A DNA stretch of 64,000 nt from assembly GCF_030161375.1 (NCBI RefSeq), contig NZ_BSSQ01000024.1, positions 1 through 64,000 on the forward strand. The letters are read 5' to 3'. The notes under the pieces were generated by a model that did not search any database, was not told the origin of the DNA, and saw only the letters and a list, made by a program, of their open reading frames with translations. Of the stretch, positions 36,125 through 44,683 are shown piece after piece. The stretch comes from Paenibacillus glycanilyticus (GTDB taxonomy: Bacteria > Bacillota > Bacilli > Paenibacillales > Paenibacillaceae). The position numbers and the translations under genes were made by a program. Positions within the stretch are counted from its first letter, which is position 1. Each line of letters begins with the position of its first letter.

Positions 36125-37006
36125 TTAGCCCTTCACGCTGCCTAAACGAATTCCTGCCACAAAATATTTCTGCAAATACGGGTAGACAAGCAGGATTGGA
36201 ATAGCGGCTACAATCATTTGGGCCGCTTTCACCGAGCGGTCGTTTAACTTGGCCAGCCGCTGAGCCTCGCTTGCATTCATCGTATTAAAGTCAAATTTGA
36301 TGACAATCGACTGCAGATACGTTTGCAGCGGGTAATGATTTCCCTTCATATAAATCATGCCGTCGAACCAAGCGTTCCAATGTCCAACAATACAGAACAG
36401 CATGATCGTTGCAATTGCGGGCATCGACATCGGTACGTAGATTTGCCATAACGTACGCAAATGGCCTGCCCCATCCATATAAGCGGCATCCTCCAGTTCA
36501 TGAGGAACCTCCCGGTAGAAATTGAGCAATAAGATCACGTTGAACACGGTCACGGCGCCTGGCAGGACGAGAGCCCAAATCGTATCCAGCATATGCAGCT
36601 CTTTCACCAAAATATAGTTGGGGATTAATCCTCCATTAAACAACATGGTGAAGAATAGAATCCAGACATACACAAATCGGAATCTCAGCTTATGGCTAGG
36701 TTTGGATAACGGATAGGCTAGAAATATGACAAGGACAACGTTTAAGGTTGCTCCAATCAGCACGCGCTCCAGCGTCACGCCAAACGACCGCCAGAATGCC
36801 GTTCTCTCCAATACGTAACTATACGGCTCCCAAGTAAAATGAACCGGCCACAGCTTCACGAGTCCGCCTAATACGGCAGCCTTGTCGCTAAGCGACAAGG
36901 AGACAATGTGGATAAAAGGAATAAGACAGATCAACGCGCTGAGCGTCAGGAACAATAAATTGAGCACATTGAACCAATGATTTCTCGCCTTCTTCATCAC
37001 GTTCAT
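36125..37006 (-). CDS. Carbohydrate ABC transporter permease (LplC-like)
   Basis: This 293-residue inner-membrane permease of the CUT1 group has about six helices and the EAA loop (HELEDAAYMDGAGHLRTLWQIYVPMSMPA) that contacts the ATPase. The C-terminus KYFVAGIRLGSVKG is typical of LplC/YtcP permeases. AGGAGG lies 7 bases before the ATG. It is the last gene of the putative apiose operon. No ATPase is encoded, so a shared MsmX-type ATPase elsewhere is expected. Confidence 0.92.
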   Translation of the reverse strand: MNVMKKARNHWFNVLNLLFLTLSALICLIPFIHIVSLSLSDKAAVLGGLVKLWPVHFTWEPYSYVLERTAFWRSFGVTLERVLIGATLNVVLVIFLAYPLSKPSHKLRFRFVYVWILFFTMLFNGGLIPNYILVKELHMLDTIWALVLPGAVTVFNVILLLNFYREVPHELEDAAYMDGAGHLRTLWQIYVPMSMPAIATIMLFCIVGHWNAWFDGMIYMKGNHYPLQTYLQSIVIKFDFNTMNASEAQRLAKLNDRSVKAAQMIVAAIPILLVYPYLQKYFVAGIRLGSVKG

Positions 37007-37017
37007 AAGATGACCTC

Positions 37018-37929
37018 CTAGAACAGCCGATATCGGAATAACCGATATGCTAAATAATAGGATGTTGTGATCATTACGAAGGACACGCCTGATTTGAGCA
37101 GCCCAACCGCGGTGGACGCGCTATATTGCGATTGAAGAAGACCCATCCGGTACACCATCGTATCGATAATATCGCCAGACTGATAGACCTGAGGACTATA
37201 AAGGTTGAAGATTTGATCAAAACCGGCGTCAAATATATTGCCTAGACTGAGCACCATTAACAACACGATAATCATCCGCATGCCGGGCAATGTCACATGC
37301 CAGGTCTGCTTCCAGCGGCTAGCGCCGTCAACGGCCGCAGCCTCGTACAAGGCAGGATCAATGCCGGCAATTGCAGCCAAATAAACGACGGTATTAAAGC
37401 CAAAGTTTTTCCAAATATCCGAAGCGATCATCGTGAACGGAAACCATTTATTTTCCCCCAGAAAATAAATCTCTTTGATCCCAAATACGCCAAGAAACTG
37501 ATTGATCAACCCGCTGGAAGGCGACAGAACATCAATCATGATGCCGCTCAATATAATCCAGGACAAGAAATACGGAAAATAAATGACGGTCTGCGTCACG
37601 CGTTTGAACATGATGTTTTTCACTTCATTTAATAGTAGGGCAAATAATATCGCCGTAAACATGCCAAATACAATCTTAAGGGTTGCAATCAGCAAGGTAT
37701 TGCCTACGACTCTCCAAATATTCGGCATAGAGAAGATATAATGAAAATTATCTAGCCCTACCCATTTCTGATCTCCAAACAAACCTTTGACGGGGTTAAA
37801 CTGCTGAAATGCGATCATTACGCCGGTCATGGGAAGGTAAGCGAACAAGAGTATGAGTATTAACCCAGGGACCAGCATGAGATGCATGGGAATTTCTCTT
37901 CTCCATGCATGGCTTTTGGCTTTTCTCAC
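37018..37929 (-). CDS. Carbohydrate ABC transporter permease (LplB-like)
   Basis: This 303-residue CUT1 permease with about six helices opens with the LMLVPGLILILLFAYLPMTGVMIAFQ region of LplB-type proteins and has the EAA loop ALYEAAAVDGASRWKQTWHVTLPGM. The start codon is GTG at 37929, with GGAAAGGA upstream. It pairs with the LplC-like permease 11 bases downstream and follows the binding-protein gene. Confidence 0.92.
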   Translation of the reverse strand: MRKAKSHAWRREIPMHLMLVPGLILILLFAYLPMTGVMIAFQQFNPVKGLFGDQKWVGLDNFHYIFSMPNIWRVVGNTLLIATLKIVFGMFTAILFALLLNEVKNIMFKRVTQTVIYFPYFLSWIILSGIMIDVLSPSSGLINQFLGVFGIKEIYFLGENKWFPFTMIASDIWKNFGFNTVVYLAAIAGIDPALYEAAAVDGASRWKQTWHVTLPGMRMIIVLLMVLSLGNIFDAGFDQIFNLYSPQVYQSGDIIDTMVYRMGLLQSQYSASTAVGLLKSGVSFVMITTSYYLAYRLFRYRLF

Positions 37930-37955
37930 GACGGTTCATCCTTTCCTAGGACTAC

Positions 37956-37978
37956 GAGCCGGGCTATAGGCCTGGCTC
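37956..37978 (-). promoter_or_regulatory. Intergenic stem-loop between binding protein and permease genes
   Basis: GAGCCGGGC and GCCTGGCTC-type arms form a stem with one mismatch around a short loop. There is no T-run. It lies between the binding-protein stop and the permease start, where such hairpins commonly stabilise the upstream message so that more binding protein than permease is made. Confidence 0.5.
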
Positions 37979-37998
37979 GCATCTGACGGAATTGCTGC

Positions 37999-39594
37999 TT
38001 ATTTCGCAGCTTGTGCGTTCACTTCTTCTAGGACGTTTGTTCCACCCAGCTTATTCCAGTTCTGAACCATGTTATCGAAATCGCTGTCCAGGTTCTTCTT
38101 CCCTTGAATCATAGCGGTAAACTCCGTATTCAGCAGCTCGTTCATCGAGCTCCAGTTCGTTGCCATCGTAGGTGTCGGAGCGCCTTCAAATTCACTCCAC
38201 ATCACTTGGTCCGGATAGGTCTGGTCAACGAAAGCAAACGGGGTGTCTACCGGTCCAAACATCATGCTCATTCCCCAAATGCCATCTTGCATCGTCTTGT
38301 AAAAGCCTTTCGCTACGCCTGTCAATTGATCGGTCGTTTTGTTCTCCAGCGCTTTCTTAATATCCTGATGCCCCTTCAGGTCAAGCGAAGGATCAAGGAC
38401 ATGTACCGGGCTCATCGTCCATACCGAGTCGATGTCTCCATCGGCCCAATATTTATTGAAATCAGCGTTTTCTCCGAATAAAGCTTCCGCATAAGTGTTT
38501 AACATTTCTACTAATTTCTCGGGATGCTTGAAGTTCTTGTTCACCACGTAAGTTCCGTCCGTTGAGTTCGTCAAAGGAATCGTGATGGGATTGGCCCCTT
38601 CTGTTGGCAAAGGTACAACAATCCATTTCGCATTCGGGTCATTGTCCATCGTCTTCTCGACCGAATATGCCGTCCAGTGTGGCGCATAAATCATCCCTGT
38701 CTTGCCAGCAACGACGGACTCCATCATCTTAGACTCATCGTTGGAACCAAATTCATGGTCCACAAACCCGTCTTTATACATCTTGGCCAGCATTTCCAGC
38801 GGTTTTTTCATTTCTTGCTGCACGCTGCCATATACAATCTTCCCAGCAGCGTCTTTATACCAGAAATCCGGGTAAGCTTTGTAACCCCAGAACAATCCCT
38901 TCATCCCGTACAAAAAGTCCTTGTGCAAGCCAAGTCCAAACGTATCCGCCTTGCCGTCGCCGTCGGGATCCTGCTGCGAGAAAGCTGCTGCGATAGTATA
39001 GACGTCATCCATCGTCTTAGGTCTTTGCAGTCCAAGCTTCTGAAGCCAATCTTCACGTATCCATAAGTGATTATAACCATTGGTCGAAGGCATCTTCGCA
39101 GGAACGCCATACACCTTGTCGTTGTAGGTCACCGGATCAAATACTTTCATGCTCTCCGCTTCGATGATGCTTTTTAATAACGGCGAGGCATATTGGTCGT
39201 AGATCGGCCCCATCTCTTGAATGGCGCCGCCTTCGGCCAGCTGCTTCAGATCGGATTTATCCGATACGATAAAGATATCGGGTAAATCGCCGGATGCGAT
39301 AGACAATTTCAGCTTTTGCGTGTAATCCCCTTGATTGCTCATCATTTTGTAATGCGTGACTACGCCATTTTTCTCTTCGAATAATTGGGTCCATCGGTTA
39401 TTTTCGAGTGTTTCGCCGGTCTTTTTCTCTAACAGACCAGCCTGCTCGCTATTAGGATCGATTGGCGTTCCAAATTGAATATCGATCTTACCGCTTGAAT
39501 CGGAATCGCTTACATTATTCTCCGTATTGTTGTTGCTGCATGCTGTTGACATCAAGATGAGTACGAGCGAAATGGCGGCTAAACTTTTCTTCAT
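37999..39594 (-). CDS. ABC transporter solute-binding lipoprotein (LplA-like), putative apioside receptor
   Basis: This 531-residue extracellular binding protein has a lipoprotein signal ending in the lipobox LMSTAC, followed by a Ser/Asn-rich linker. Size and segments such as DIFIVSDKSDLKQLAEGGAI and the calcium-loop-like DPDGDGKADTFGLG match the large LplA-type oligosaccharide receptors of Bacillota. It lies 22 bases after GH140 in the same operon, so the expected ligand is an apiose-containing oligosaccharide or glycoside; that is inference from context. Confidence 0.9.
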   Translation of the reverse strand: MKKSLAAISLVLILMSTACSNNNTENNVSDSDSSGKIDIQFGTPIDPNSEQAGLLEKKTGETLENNRWTQLFEEKNGVVTHYKMMSNQGDYTQKLKLSIASGDLPDIFIVSDKSDLKQLAEGGAIQEMGPIYDQYASPLLKSIIEAESMKVFDPVTYNDKVYGVPAKMPSTNGYNHLWIREDWLQKLGLQRPKTMDDVYTIAAAFSQQDPDGDGKADTFGLGLHKDFLYGMKGLFWGYKAYPDFWYKDAAGKIVYGSVQQEMKKPLEMLAKMYKDGFVDHEFGSNDESKMMESVVAGKTGMIYAPHWTAYSVEKTMDNDPNAKWIVVPLPTEGANPITIPLTNSTDGTYVVNKNFKHPEKLVEMLNTYAEALFGENADFNKYWADGDIDSVWTMSPVHVLDPSLDLKGHQDIKKALENKTTDQLTGVAKGFYKTMQDGIWGMSMMFGPVDTPFAFVDQTYPDQVMWSEFEGAPTPTMATNWSSMNELLNTEFTAMIQGKKNLDSDFDNMVQNWNKLGGTNVLEEVNAQAAK

Positions 39595-39616
39595 CCTTGA
39601 TCAGCTCCCCTTTTAT

Positions 39617-40921
39617 CTATTCCAAGCTATCCAGCACAAGAATCCAGTCTCCATCTCTGCCGCTCGTAGGCGGTTGATAATGGACTTCCCCCTCATTCGC
39701 AATTATACCGGCATCCGTCCAAACGCCGGATCGCGGATCATACCAGGACGCCTTAACGGAAGTGCCTCTGATCTTGCCCATCGCGGCTTGGAACGGAATT
39801 CCGTTAGGGGAATAAATCATGGCATAGTTCTCTCCGCGCGTAGCGGTCATCCGATTAGCTCCACCGTAATTATGAGCAATTAAGCTTTGGTCCGGCACTC
39901 TGGAAAGAAAATCCCGCGACTCTATTAAACGGCGCAAATGCGACATTTGGGCAGCGCCCGGCCGGAGAATGGCATCCTGCCAGGTCATGACGAAATACGT
40001 ATCCGGCTTAGTCGTCATGGACCAGACCGAATGATGGCCGTACGTATGGCCAAATGCGCCTGCGAATACGGCATGGTAAGCGGCTTTCCGGACATCATCT
40101 GCGTCAAAATAACCATTGTCCGCATTAAAATTAACGGGATGATCCTCATAACACGGCTCTCCGTCTACCACCGGTTTGATCGGCTCGCGCTCATAATCGG
40201 CTGCAACCTTCTCAAAGTTCGTGCGGATCCACGCATGGTGACCGGATTGAATCATATTAAAGGCCAGCCAAGGCTCCTCATGCATATGAACCGAAGAAGA
40301 TTTATCGCCTGGAGGGTGGAAGGTCATCAGATGCGTTCCGCCGTCTCCTTCTCGAAGGCCCTCCGCCATTGAACCAATAATGTCGAAGTGTTCGCGGGTT
40401 AGCTGAGGACGATCGCCCCCGAGTACCCAGACGATATTCTCTTTATCCTTGTATCTTTCACCGAGCCATTGCCCGTAGTTCCTGGCATTATCTGCGGAGA
40501 AAATCTCCGGGCCCTTGCCCCACATCAAATTGTATTTATCTCCCCAGGTCGGTAAGAAAGCGATATACAGTCCAAGTTCGGCAGCCAGATCAACAATATA
40601 GTCTACATGCGCCCAGTAACTGTAGTCTCCGTCCAAATCGGGAAGGAGCGGATCGTATTGGCCTTGTTCGTTCTTCTTCAGCGGCAACCGTTCATAAGCG
40701 TTGCCTACCGTAAGGCCTTCATGTTCGGCTAGGGCTACTGCCTGGATAACGGAAAATCCGCGCTCGGCGCGATTGCGAAGATACAACTCGGCTTCTTCGC
40801 GGTTCAGCCTATGAAACAGCTCCCAAGCCGTATCCGCCAGCCAGAAAAAAGGTGATCCGTCCTCCCGTACAAGAAAACGTTTGTTATCGCTCACTTTTAA
40901 TCGCTGCATGCGATCGGTCAT
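39617..40921 (-). CDS. GH140-type apiosidase-like glycoside hydrolase
   Basis: This 434-residue protein matches the former DUF4038 family, which includes the GH140 apiosidase that removes apiose from rhamnogalacturonan II side chains. The N-terminal TIM barrel covers residues about 5-335. The likely catalytic pair is Asp170 in VWVLGGDRP and Glu255 in PVVDGEPCYE. Residues about 345-430 form the small C-terminal beta domain (YAMIYSPNGIPF; VKASWYDPRSG) often attached to it. There is no signal peptide, so it acts in the cytosol. The frame is open from 41026 but would overlap the preceding gene; the ATG at 40921 with GGGAG upstream is chosen. Its neighbours are apiose-pathway enzymes. Confidence 0.85.
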   Translation of the reverse strand: MTDRMQRLKVSDNKRFLVREDGSPFFWLADTAWELFHRLNREEAELYLRNRAERGFSVIQAVALAEHEGLTVGNAYERLPLKKNEQGQYDPLLPDLDGDYSYWAHVDYIVDLAAELGLYIAFLPTWGDKYNLMWGKGPEIFSADNARNYGQWLGERYKDKENIVWVLGGDRPQLTREHFDIIGSMAEGLREGDGGTHLMTFHPPGDKSSSVHMHEEPWLAFNMIQSGHHAWIRTNFEKVAADYEREPIKPVVDGEPCYEDHPVNFNADNGYFDADDVRKAAYHAVFAGAFGHTYGHHSVWSMTTKPDTYFVMTWQDAILRPGAAQMSHLRRLIESRDFLSRVPDQSLIAHNYGGANRMTATRGENYAMIYSPNGIPFQAAMGKIRGTSVKASWYDPRSGVWTDAGIIANEGEVHYQPPTSGRDGDWILVLDSLE

Positions 40922-40953
40922 GATAGAGAACACTCCCTTTTTGTATTTGCGGT

Positions 40954-41700
40954 TTAATTCAGCCGATAGACGGACTGCGCGCTGCGATACAATATCCATT
41001 CCTGCTCCTCTACGGTCAAACCGCATGTCTTAACCTTTGCCAACTCCGTCCCGGCGTTGTCCGCATGATCCGTGCCAAACATAAACCGGTGTGCGCCAAA
41101 TTCCTGCGACCAATGCCGCAAATTAAACCCGGCCGTCCAGGTAATATCCGCGTACAGATTCGGAGCCGCTTTCATGGCGATTGCGGTTTCGCCTGCCATG
41201 ATCATCATGCCGCAGTGGGCCATTATGATGTTCACATCCGGGAATTCAAGGGCCGGGGTTATCAGATTGGTCGGGTTCGCAAATGGAATTCCGGCTCCGG
41301 TATGCACCATGACCGGCACGCTCAGTTCCCTGGCAAGCGCGAATAATTTCCTGCCGTCCCGGCCTCCCGGATGAACGGCATGGGCGAAAGTGTGCATTTT
41401 AATTCCGACAAATCCTAACTCCTCCACGCACCGTCTAATTTCCGACTCATAGATCGCGTCTTTCAGATGAGGATTCGGATTGGCCATTCCGTAGAATTTC
41501 CCCGGATATACTTTTGCAGCTTCGGCAATCCGGTCATGCTGCTCTTTCACCGTCTCCAGATCGTGGCAGGAAGCCGGTTGCAGTATGGTCTTGGCAATGC
41601 CGTGCGTTTCATGCTTCTCGAGCTGTTCTTCCCATGTAAAATCCTCATCAAATACATAGTCCCATCCCAAATGGGCATGGACGTCAATAATCACGGTCAT
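40954..41700 (-). CDS. Amidohydrolase-family protein, candidate D-apionolactonase
   Basis: This 248-residue TIM-barrel metal hydrolase of the amidohydrolase-2 type shows DVHAHLG at the N-terminus (HxH), VMVHTG and IMAHCG (metal or substrate histidines), and FGTDHADN (the catalytic Asp). Relatives include sugar and pyrone lactonases. It lies directly after the ApsD-like dehydrogenase with a four-base ATGA overlap and before GH140. Hydrolysis of the apionolactone made by ApsD would fit exactly. The characterised apiose pathways that I know use a different family (ApnL), so this would be an alternative lactonase. The function is inferred. Confidence 0.8.
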   Translation of the reverse strand: MTVIIDVHAHLGWDYVFDEDFTWEEQLEKHETHGIAKTILQPASCHDLETVKEQHDRIAEAAKVYPGKFYGMANPNPHLKDAIYESEIRRCVEELGFVGIKMHTFAHAVHPGGRDGRKLFALARELSVPVMVHTGAGIPFANPTNLITPALEFPDVNIIMAHCGMMIMAGETAIAMKAAPNLYADITWTAGFNLRHWSQEFGAHRFMFGTDHADNAGTELAKVKTCGLTVEEQEWILYRSAQSVYRLN

Positions 41701-42758
41701 GTTCCCCCTATTGTCACCGGCTCGTGTTTGGCAGCGCTCTCATAAACGCCAAATACCATTCGCAAGGTAATCAAGTTATCGCTGCCCTCGGTAGCAAACG
41801 CAGCTCCGCTGTTCAAGCATTCCAAAAAATGCGACTGCAGCCGGACATGGCTCTCTTCATGGTCGAGCTCCGTTTTGTCCGCAACAATTCGTTCTATCGC
41901 TCCATCCTTGCTAACGATTGAGATTTGACCCGTCATATACATTTTGAGCGTGGCATCGGCACCATCTATGACAAGCTGTTCCAGATGGACGGGCCCAACC
42001 GTTGTGGCAAGAGGGCGGTCCAACTTCTGCCTGGTTGCCCAGCTGGCATCGATATAACCCAAGAAATGATCATAACCCATCGTCACGATCCCGGAGTCTT
42101 CGCCGGCGATATAGGGGCTGATTCTCTGAATTTCCGCATACAGCCGCTTTGGCGTACCGAATAAATAACGCCATGTATCAAACCAATGAGGACCCATTTC
42201 GAAAAATAATAGCTGGGGCATCTCCCTGAAAAAGGGCTGCGGAAGAAGGGTGTCCGGCTCCATCCTCGGCGTGTAATAATCGGTGTGTATGTATCTGGCA
42301 TGATGAAGCGTACCAAGTGCCCCTTCATCAATGACGCCTTTGATGAGTTGGAATGGCTGCAGCCATCTCCAATTCTCGGTGACCATCAGCCGGACGCCCG
42401 CTTCCTTCGCGATGCGCACCATTTCCTCCGCTTCCTCCACGGATCTAGCAAACGGTTTCTGGCATAAAATATGCTTCCCGCTAGAAGCCGCGAGCCGGAC
42501 AAGCTCCAGATGCGTATCCGGCCCCGTTACAATGTCGACAATATCGATATCCGCATGCTCCAGCATATCGGACAGGCTCCGGTACATATGGCTGCTAGGC
42601 ACTCCGAATTCCTCGGCTTTCGCCTGGAGCCGTTCCCCATTCGAGTCGCAAAGCGCCCCGATCACAGCCCCCGGAATGCTGCGCCACGCTTTCAAATGTT
42701 TTTCCGACCACCAACCGGTCCCTACTAATCCAATCTTCCAGACTCTCATATTAGACAT
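41697..42758 (-). CDS. apsD: Gfo/Idh/MocA-family oxidoreductase, probable D-apiose dehydrogenase
   Basis: This 353-residue NAD(P)-dependent dehydrogenase has the Rossmann motif GLVGTGWWSEKH near residues 11-22. The family segment normally reading EKP is CQKPFA here. A catalytic-domain GPHWFDTWRYLFG supplies the usual Asp and His. Known ApsD enzymes of this family oxidise D-apiose to D-apionolactone. The assignment rests on the adjacent ApnO-like and OiaC-like genes and GH140; many Gfo/Idh/MocA enzymes act on other sugars. The start may instead be the ATG at 42749, which follows the ApnO stop directly and has better spacing to AAGG. Confidence 0.75.
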   Translation of the reverse strand: MSNMRVWKIGLVGTGWWSEKHLKAWRSIPGAVIGALCDSNGERLQAKAEEFGVPSSHMYRSLSDMLEHADIDIVDIVTGPDTHLELVRLAASSGKHILCQKPFARSVEEAEEMVRIAKEAGVRLMVTENWRWLQPFQLIKGVIDEGALGTLHHARYIHTDYYTPRMEPDTLLPQPFFREMPQLLFFEMGPHWFDTWRYLFGTPKRLYAEIQRISPYIAGEDSGIVTMGYDHFLGYIDASWATRQKLDRPLATTVGPVHLEQLVIDGADATLKMYMTGQISIVSKDGAIERIVADKTELDHEESHVRLQSHFLECLNSGAAFATEGSDNLITLRMVFGVYESAAKHEPVTIGGT

Positions 42759-43611
42759 CCTTGAACTGGAGAGTTTGCAGCTTCTCCGGATGAAGCATCA
42801 CGTCAACCTGCTCATAGACGCTCTCCGGCCGGAACAGCTCTTTCCATCCGTCTTTGATCATCGCCTTGCGGCCGTATTCGATCGCAACGAGGCAGGCATC
42901 TGAGAACGGATTCACCTTTTCGAACACGATCCCCAGTTGAACATTAATGTGACCAAGCATGAAATCTTTGGCCGCATCGTATGGCACGCCTTGCTTAACG
43001 GCTTCCTCCAGCGCTTCGCCAAGCACGGTGACCAGCATCGAGCTAACCGTCTCGGCCATGGCGGGCTCAAGGACAGCCATTTGGTCTACGGTAATCCGAT
43101 GCGATCTCATGACAGGCGCATACATTTCCTTAGCGATGGTCTCGCCTAGCGCATAATGCTCTTCGGGGCCATGCATCAAAGCGCACACAATCGCTTGTTT
43201 GGCCGCCACGCCTCCGAATAAATCTCGCTTTGCTTCTAGCGTTACTTCATCGTTCAACACGGGCGGGTGACAAGGATGGGCAACAAAATAGGATACATCG
43301 CTGCGCGAAGGTAATTCTCCCAAATAAGCCGCCGCCGGATCAAGCAACATAAGCAGCGCTCCCGTCTTCATGAGAGGAACAACGGCTTTTGAGATTTGCC
43401 CAATGGCGATATCCGGTACCGCCAATATAATGACATCCGCTTCAGGGACCGCTTCTTCCTGCTTAACCGGGCTAATTCCGCGCTCAGCCAAACGTTCGAT
43501 CCCTCTGCTGCCGATCTCGACGTAATCAACGCTGTGACTCCCTTTTCTCAAGTTGTCTGTAATTCGGCATCCCATTTTTCCACCTGCGCCAATCAGTGCG
43601 ATTTGTACCAA
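42751..43611 (-). CDS. apnO: ApnO-family D-apionate oxidoisomerase
   Basis: This 286-residue protein has an N-terminal NAD-binding fold (IGAGGKMG at residues 7-14) and an all-helical C-terminal half of the 6-phosphogluconate-dehydrogenase C-terminal-like type. The segment FVAHPCHPPVLNDE near residue 110 is distinctive. The family includes ApnO, which converts D-apionate to 3-oxo-isoapionate. It is the first gene of the minus-strand operon. The start codon is TTG at 43611, chosen because AGGAGGGG lies at proper distance and no ATG does. ApnO with OiaC across the divergent promoter is the main reason for calling this an apiose pathway. Confidence 0.8.
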   Translation of the reverse strand: MVQIALIGAGGKMGCRITDNLRKGSHSVDYVEIGSRGIERLAERGISPVKQEEAVPEADVIILAVPDIAIGQISKAVVPLMKTGALLMLLDPAAAYLGELPSRSDVSYFVAHPCHPPVLNDEVTLEAKRDLFGGVAAKQAIVCALMHGPEEHYALGETIAKEMYAPVMRSHRITVDQMAVLEPAMAETVSSMLVTVLGEALEEAVKQGVPYDAAKDFMLGHINVQLGIVFEKVNPFSDACLVAIEYGRKAMIKDGWKELFRPESVYEQVDVMLHPEKLQTLQFKDV

Positions 43612-43746
43612 AGCAAGCCCCTCCTAAAAAGAATTGGTAAGTATAAATGGCGGGCACATGCCGATTACTGAACCATTCTTGCTTCGTAAACATGCGCCTT
43701 ATCGTTGTACGGTCAGACTACCACACAACTTCTCAGCACACAATAT

Positions 43747-43820
43747 GTATACAATAAAAATATTTAAGAATTTATTTTGTATACAATTGTATTTACAAAG
43801 CGATTGTGGATACGTATACT
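43747..43820. promoter_or_regulatory. Divergent apiose promoter region with three GntR-type palindromes
   Basis: Three GTATAC-centred sites lie at 43747-43752, 43779-43784 (TTGTATACAA, perfect palindrome 43777-43786) and 43814-43819. A plus-strand promoter TTTACA (43792-43797), 17-base spacer, TATACT (43815-43820) has its -10 box overlapping the third site, so a bound repressor would block it. The adjacent FadR-type GntR protein is the likely ligand-responsive repressor of both operons. Confidence 0.7.
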
Positions 43821-43865
43821 TTTCTTAATAGATAACTTTTAGCTTCTCATTCAGGAGGGAGCACC

Positions 43866-44672
43866 ATGAAGTTAGGAATCAGCAGTTATTCGCTCACGTG
43901 GTCCATCGGCGTACCCGGTTATCCCGCTCCGCGCAAGCCGATTGGCGCTATTGATTTACTTGAAATCGCCCATAGCAACGGTATTAAGCTTGTACAAATT
44001 GCTGATAATCTCCCTCTCCATCTCATGAGCGACGCAGCGTTGTTAAGGTTGAAGGCACATGCCGAAACGCTAGGAATCGAGATCGAAGTAGGTACTAGGG
44101 GAACGGAGCCCCAGCATCTTCTACAATATTTGCGTATCGCGAGTTTACTTGGTTCCACTCTTTGCCGTACATTAATTGTAGAAAAAAGCTTAACCGTACC
44201 CTTGCAACATCTTCGGGAGGTTCTTCCTCTCTTTGAGCAATCCGGTGTCCGCCTAGCTGTCGAGAACCACGGCCTACATACGACCAAAGAGCTTGCTTCC
44301 CTGTTTGAAGCCTGCAACCATCCGTTTCTCGGCTGCTGCCTGGATACTGTCAATTCCTTCAGCGCACTTGATAGTCCTGACACCGTTATTCAGGATCTCT
44401 CCCCTTACGTGATCAATCTCCACTTGAAAGACTTCGATATTACAAGAGTTGATCACCAAATGGGTTTTATGGTCTTGGGAAGACCGGCGGGGTATGGTAA
44501 ATTGGATATAGACGGCCTGATGCAGACCATTCGCCATAATCAGAGTGACTCCAACGTCATTCTGGAGCTTTGGACGCCTTTTACCGAATCGGTTGATCGC
44601 ACAGTCGAATTAGAACATCAGTGGTTTGAACAGAGTCTTCAATATTTGCATACGAACCATTTTTCGAAATAG
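43866..44672 (+). CDS. oiaC: Sugar-isomerase-like TIM barrel, probable 3-oxo-isoapionate decarboxylase
   Basis: This 268-residue AP-endonuclease-2/xylose-isomerase-like TIM barrel shows likely metal ligands in VENHG (Glu), CLDTVNS (Asp), NLHLKDFD (His) and ILELW (Glu). The OiaC enzymes of apiose catabolism belong to this fold and decarboxylate 3-oxo-isoapionate to L-erythrulose. Identity as OiaC is inferred from the divergent ApnO/ApsD/GH140 operon; an epimerase or isomerase role is the alternative. AGGAGGG precedes the ATG. The GntR gene starts 11 bases after its stop. Confidence 0.75.
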   Translation: MKLGISSYSLTWSIGVPGYPAPRKPIGAIDLLEIAHSNGIKLVQIADNLPLHLMSDAALLRLKAHAETLGIEIEVGTRGTEPQHLLQYLRIASLLGSTLCRTLIVEKSLTVPLQHLREVLPLFEQSGVRLAVENHGLHTTKELASLFEACNHPFLGCCLDTVNSFSALDSPDTVIQDLSPYVINLHLKDFDITRVDHQMGFMVLGRPAGYGKLDIDGLMQTIRHNQSDSNVILELWTPFTESVDRTVELEHQWFEQSLQYLHTNHFSK

Positions 44673-44683
44673 GAGAATTCATT

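Noticed and set aside
40922..41026. Upstream start of the GH140 gene at 41026
   Set aside because: It would overlap the end of the amidohydrolase gene by 73 bases, with no ribosome site; the ATG at 40921 has one.
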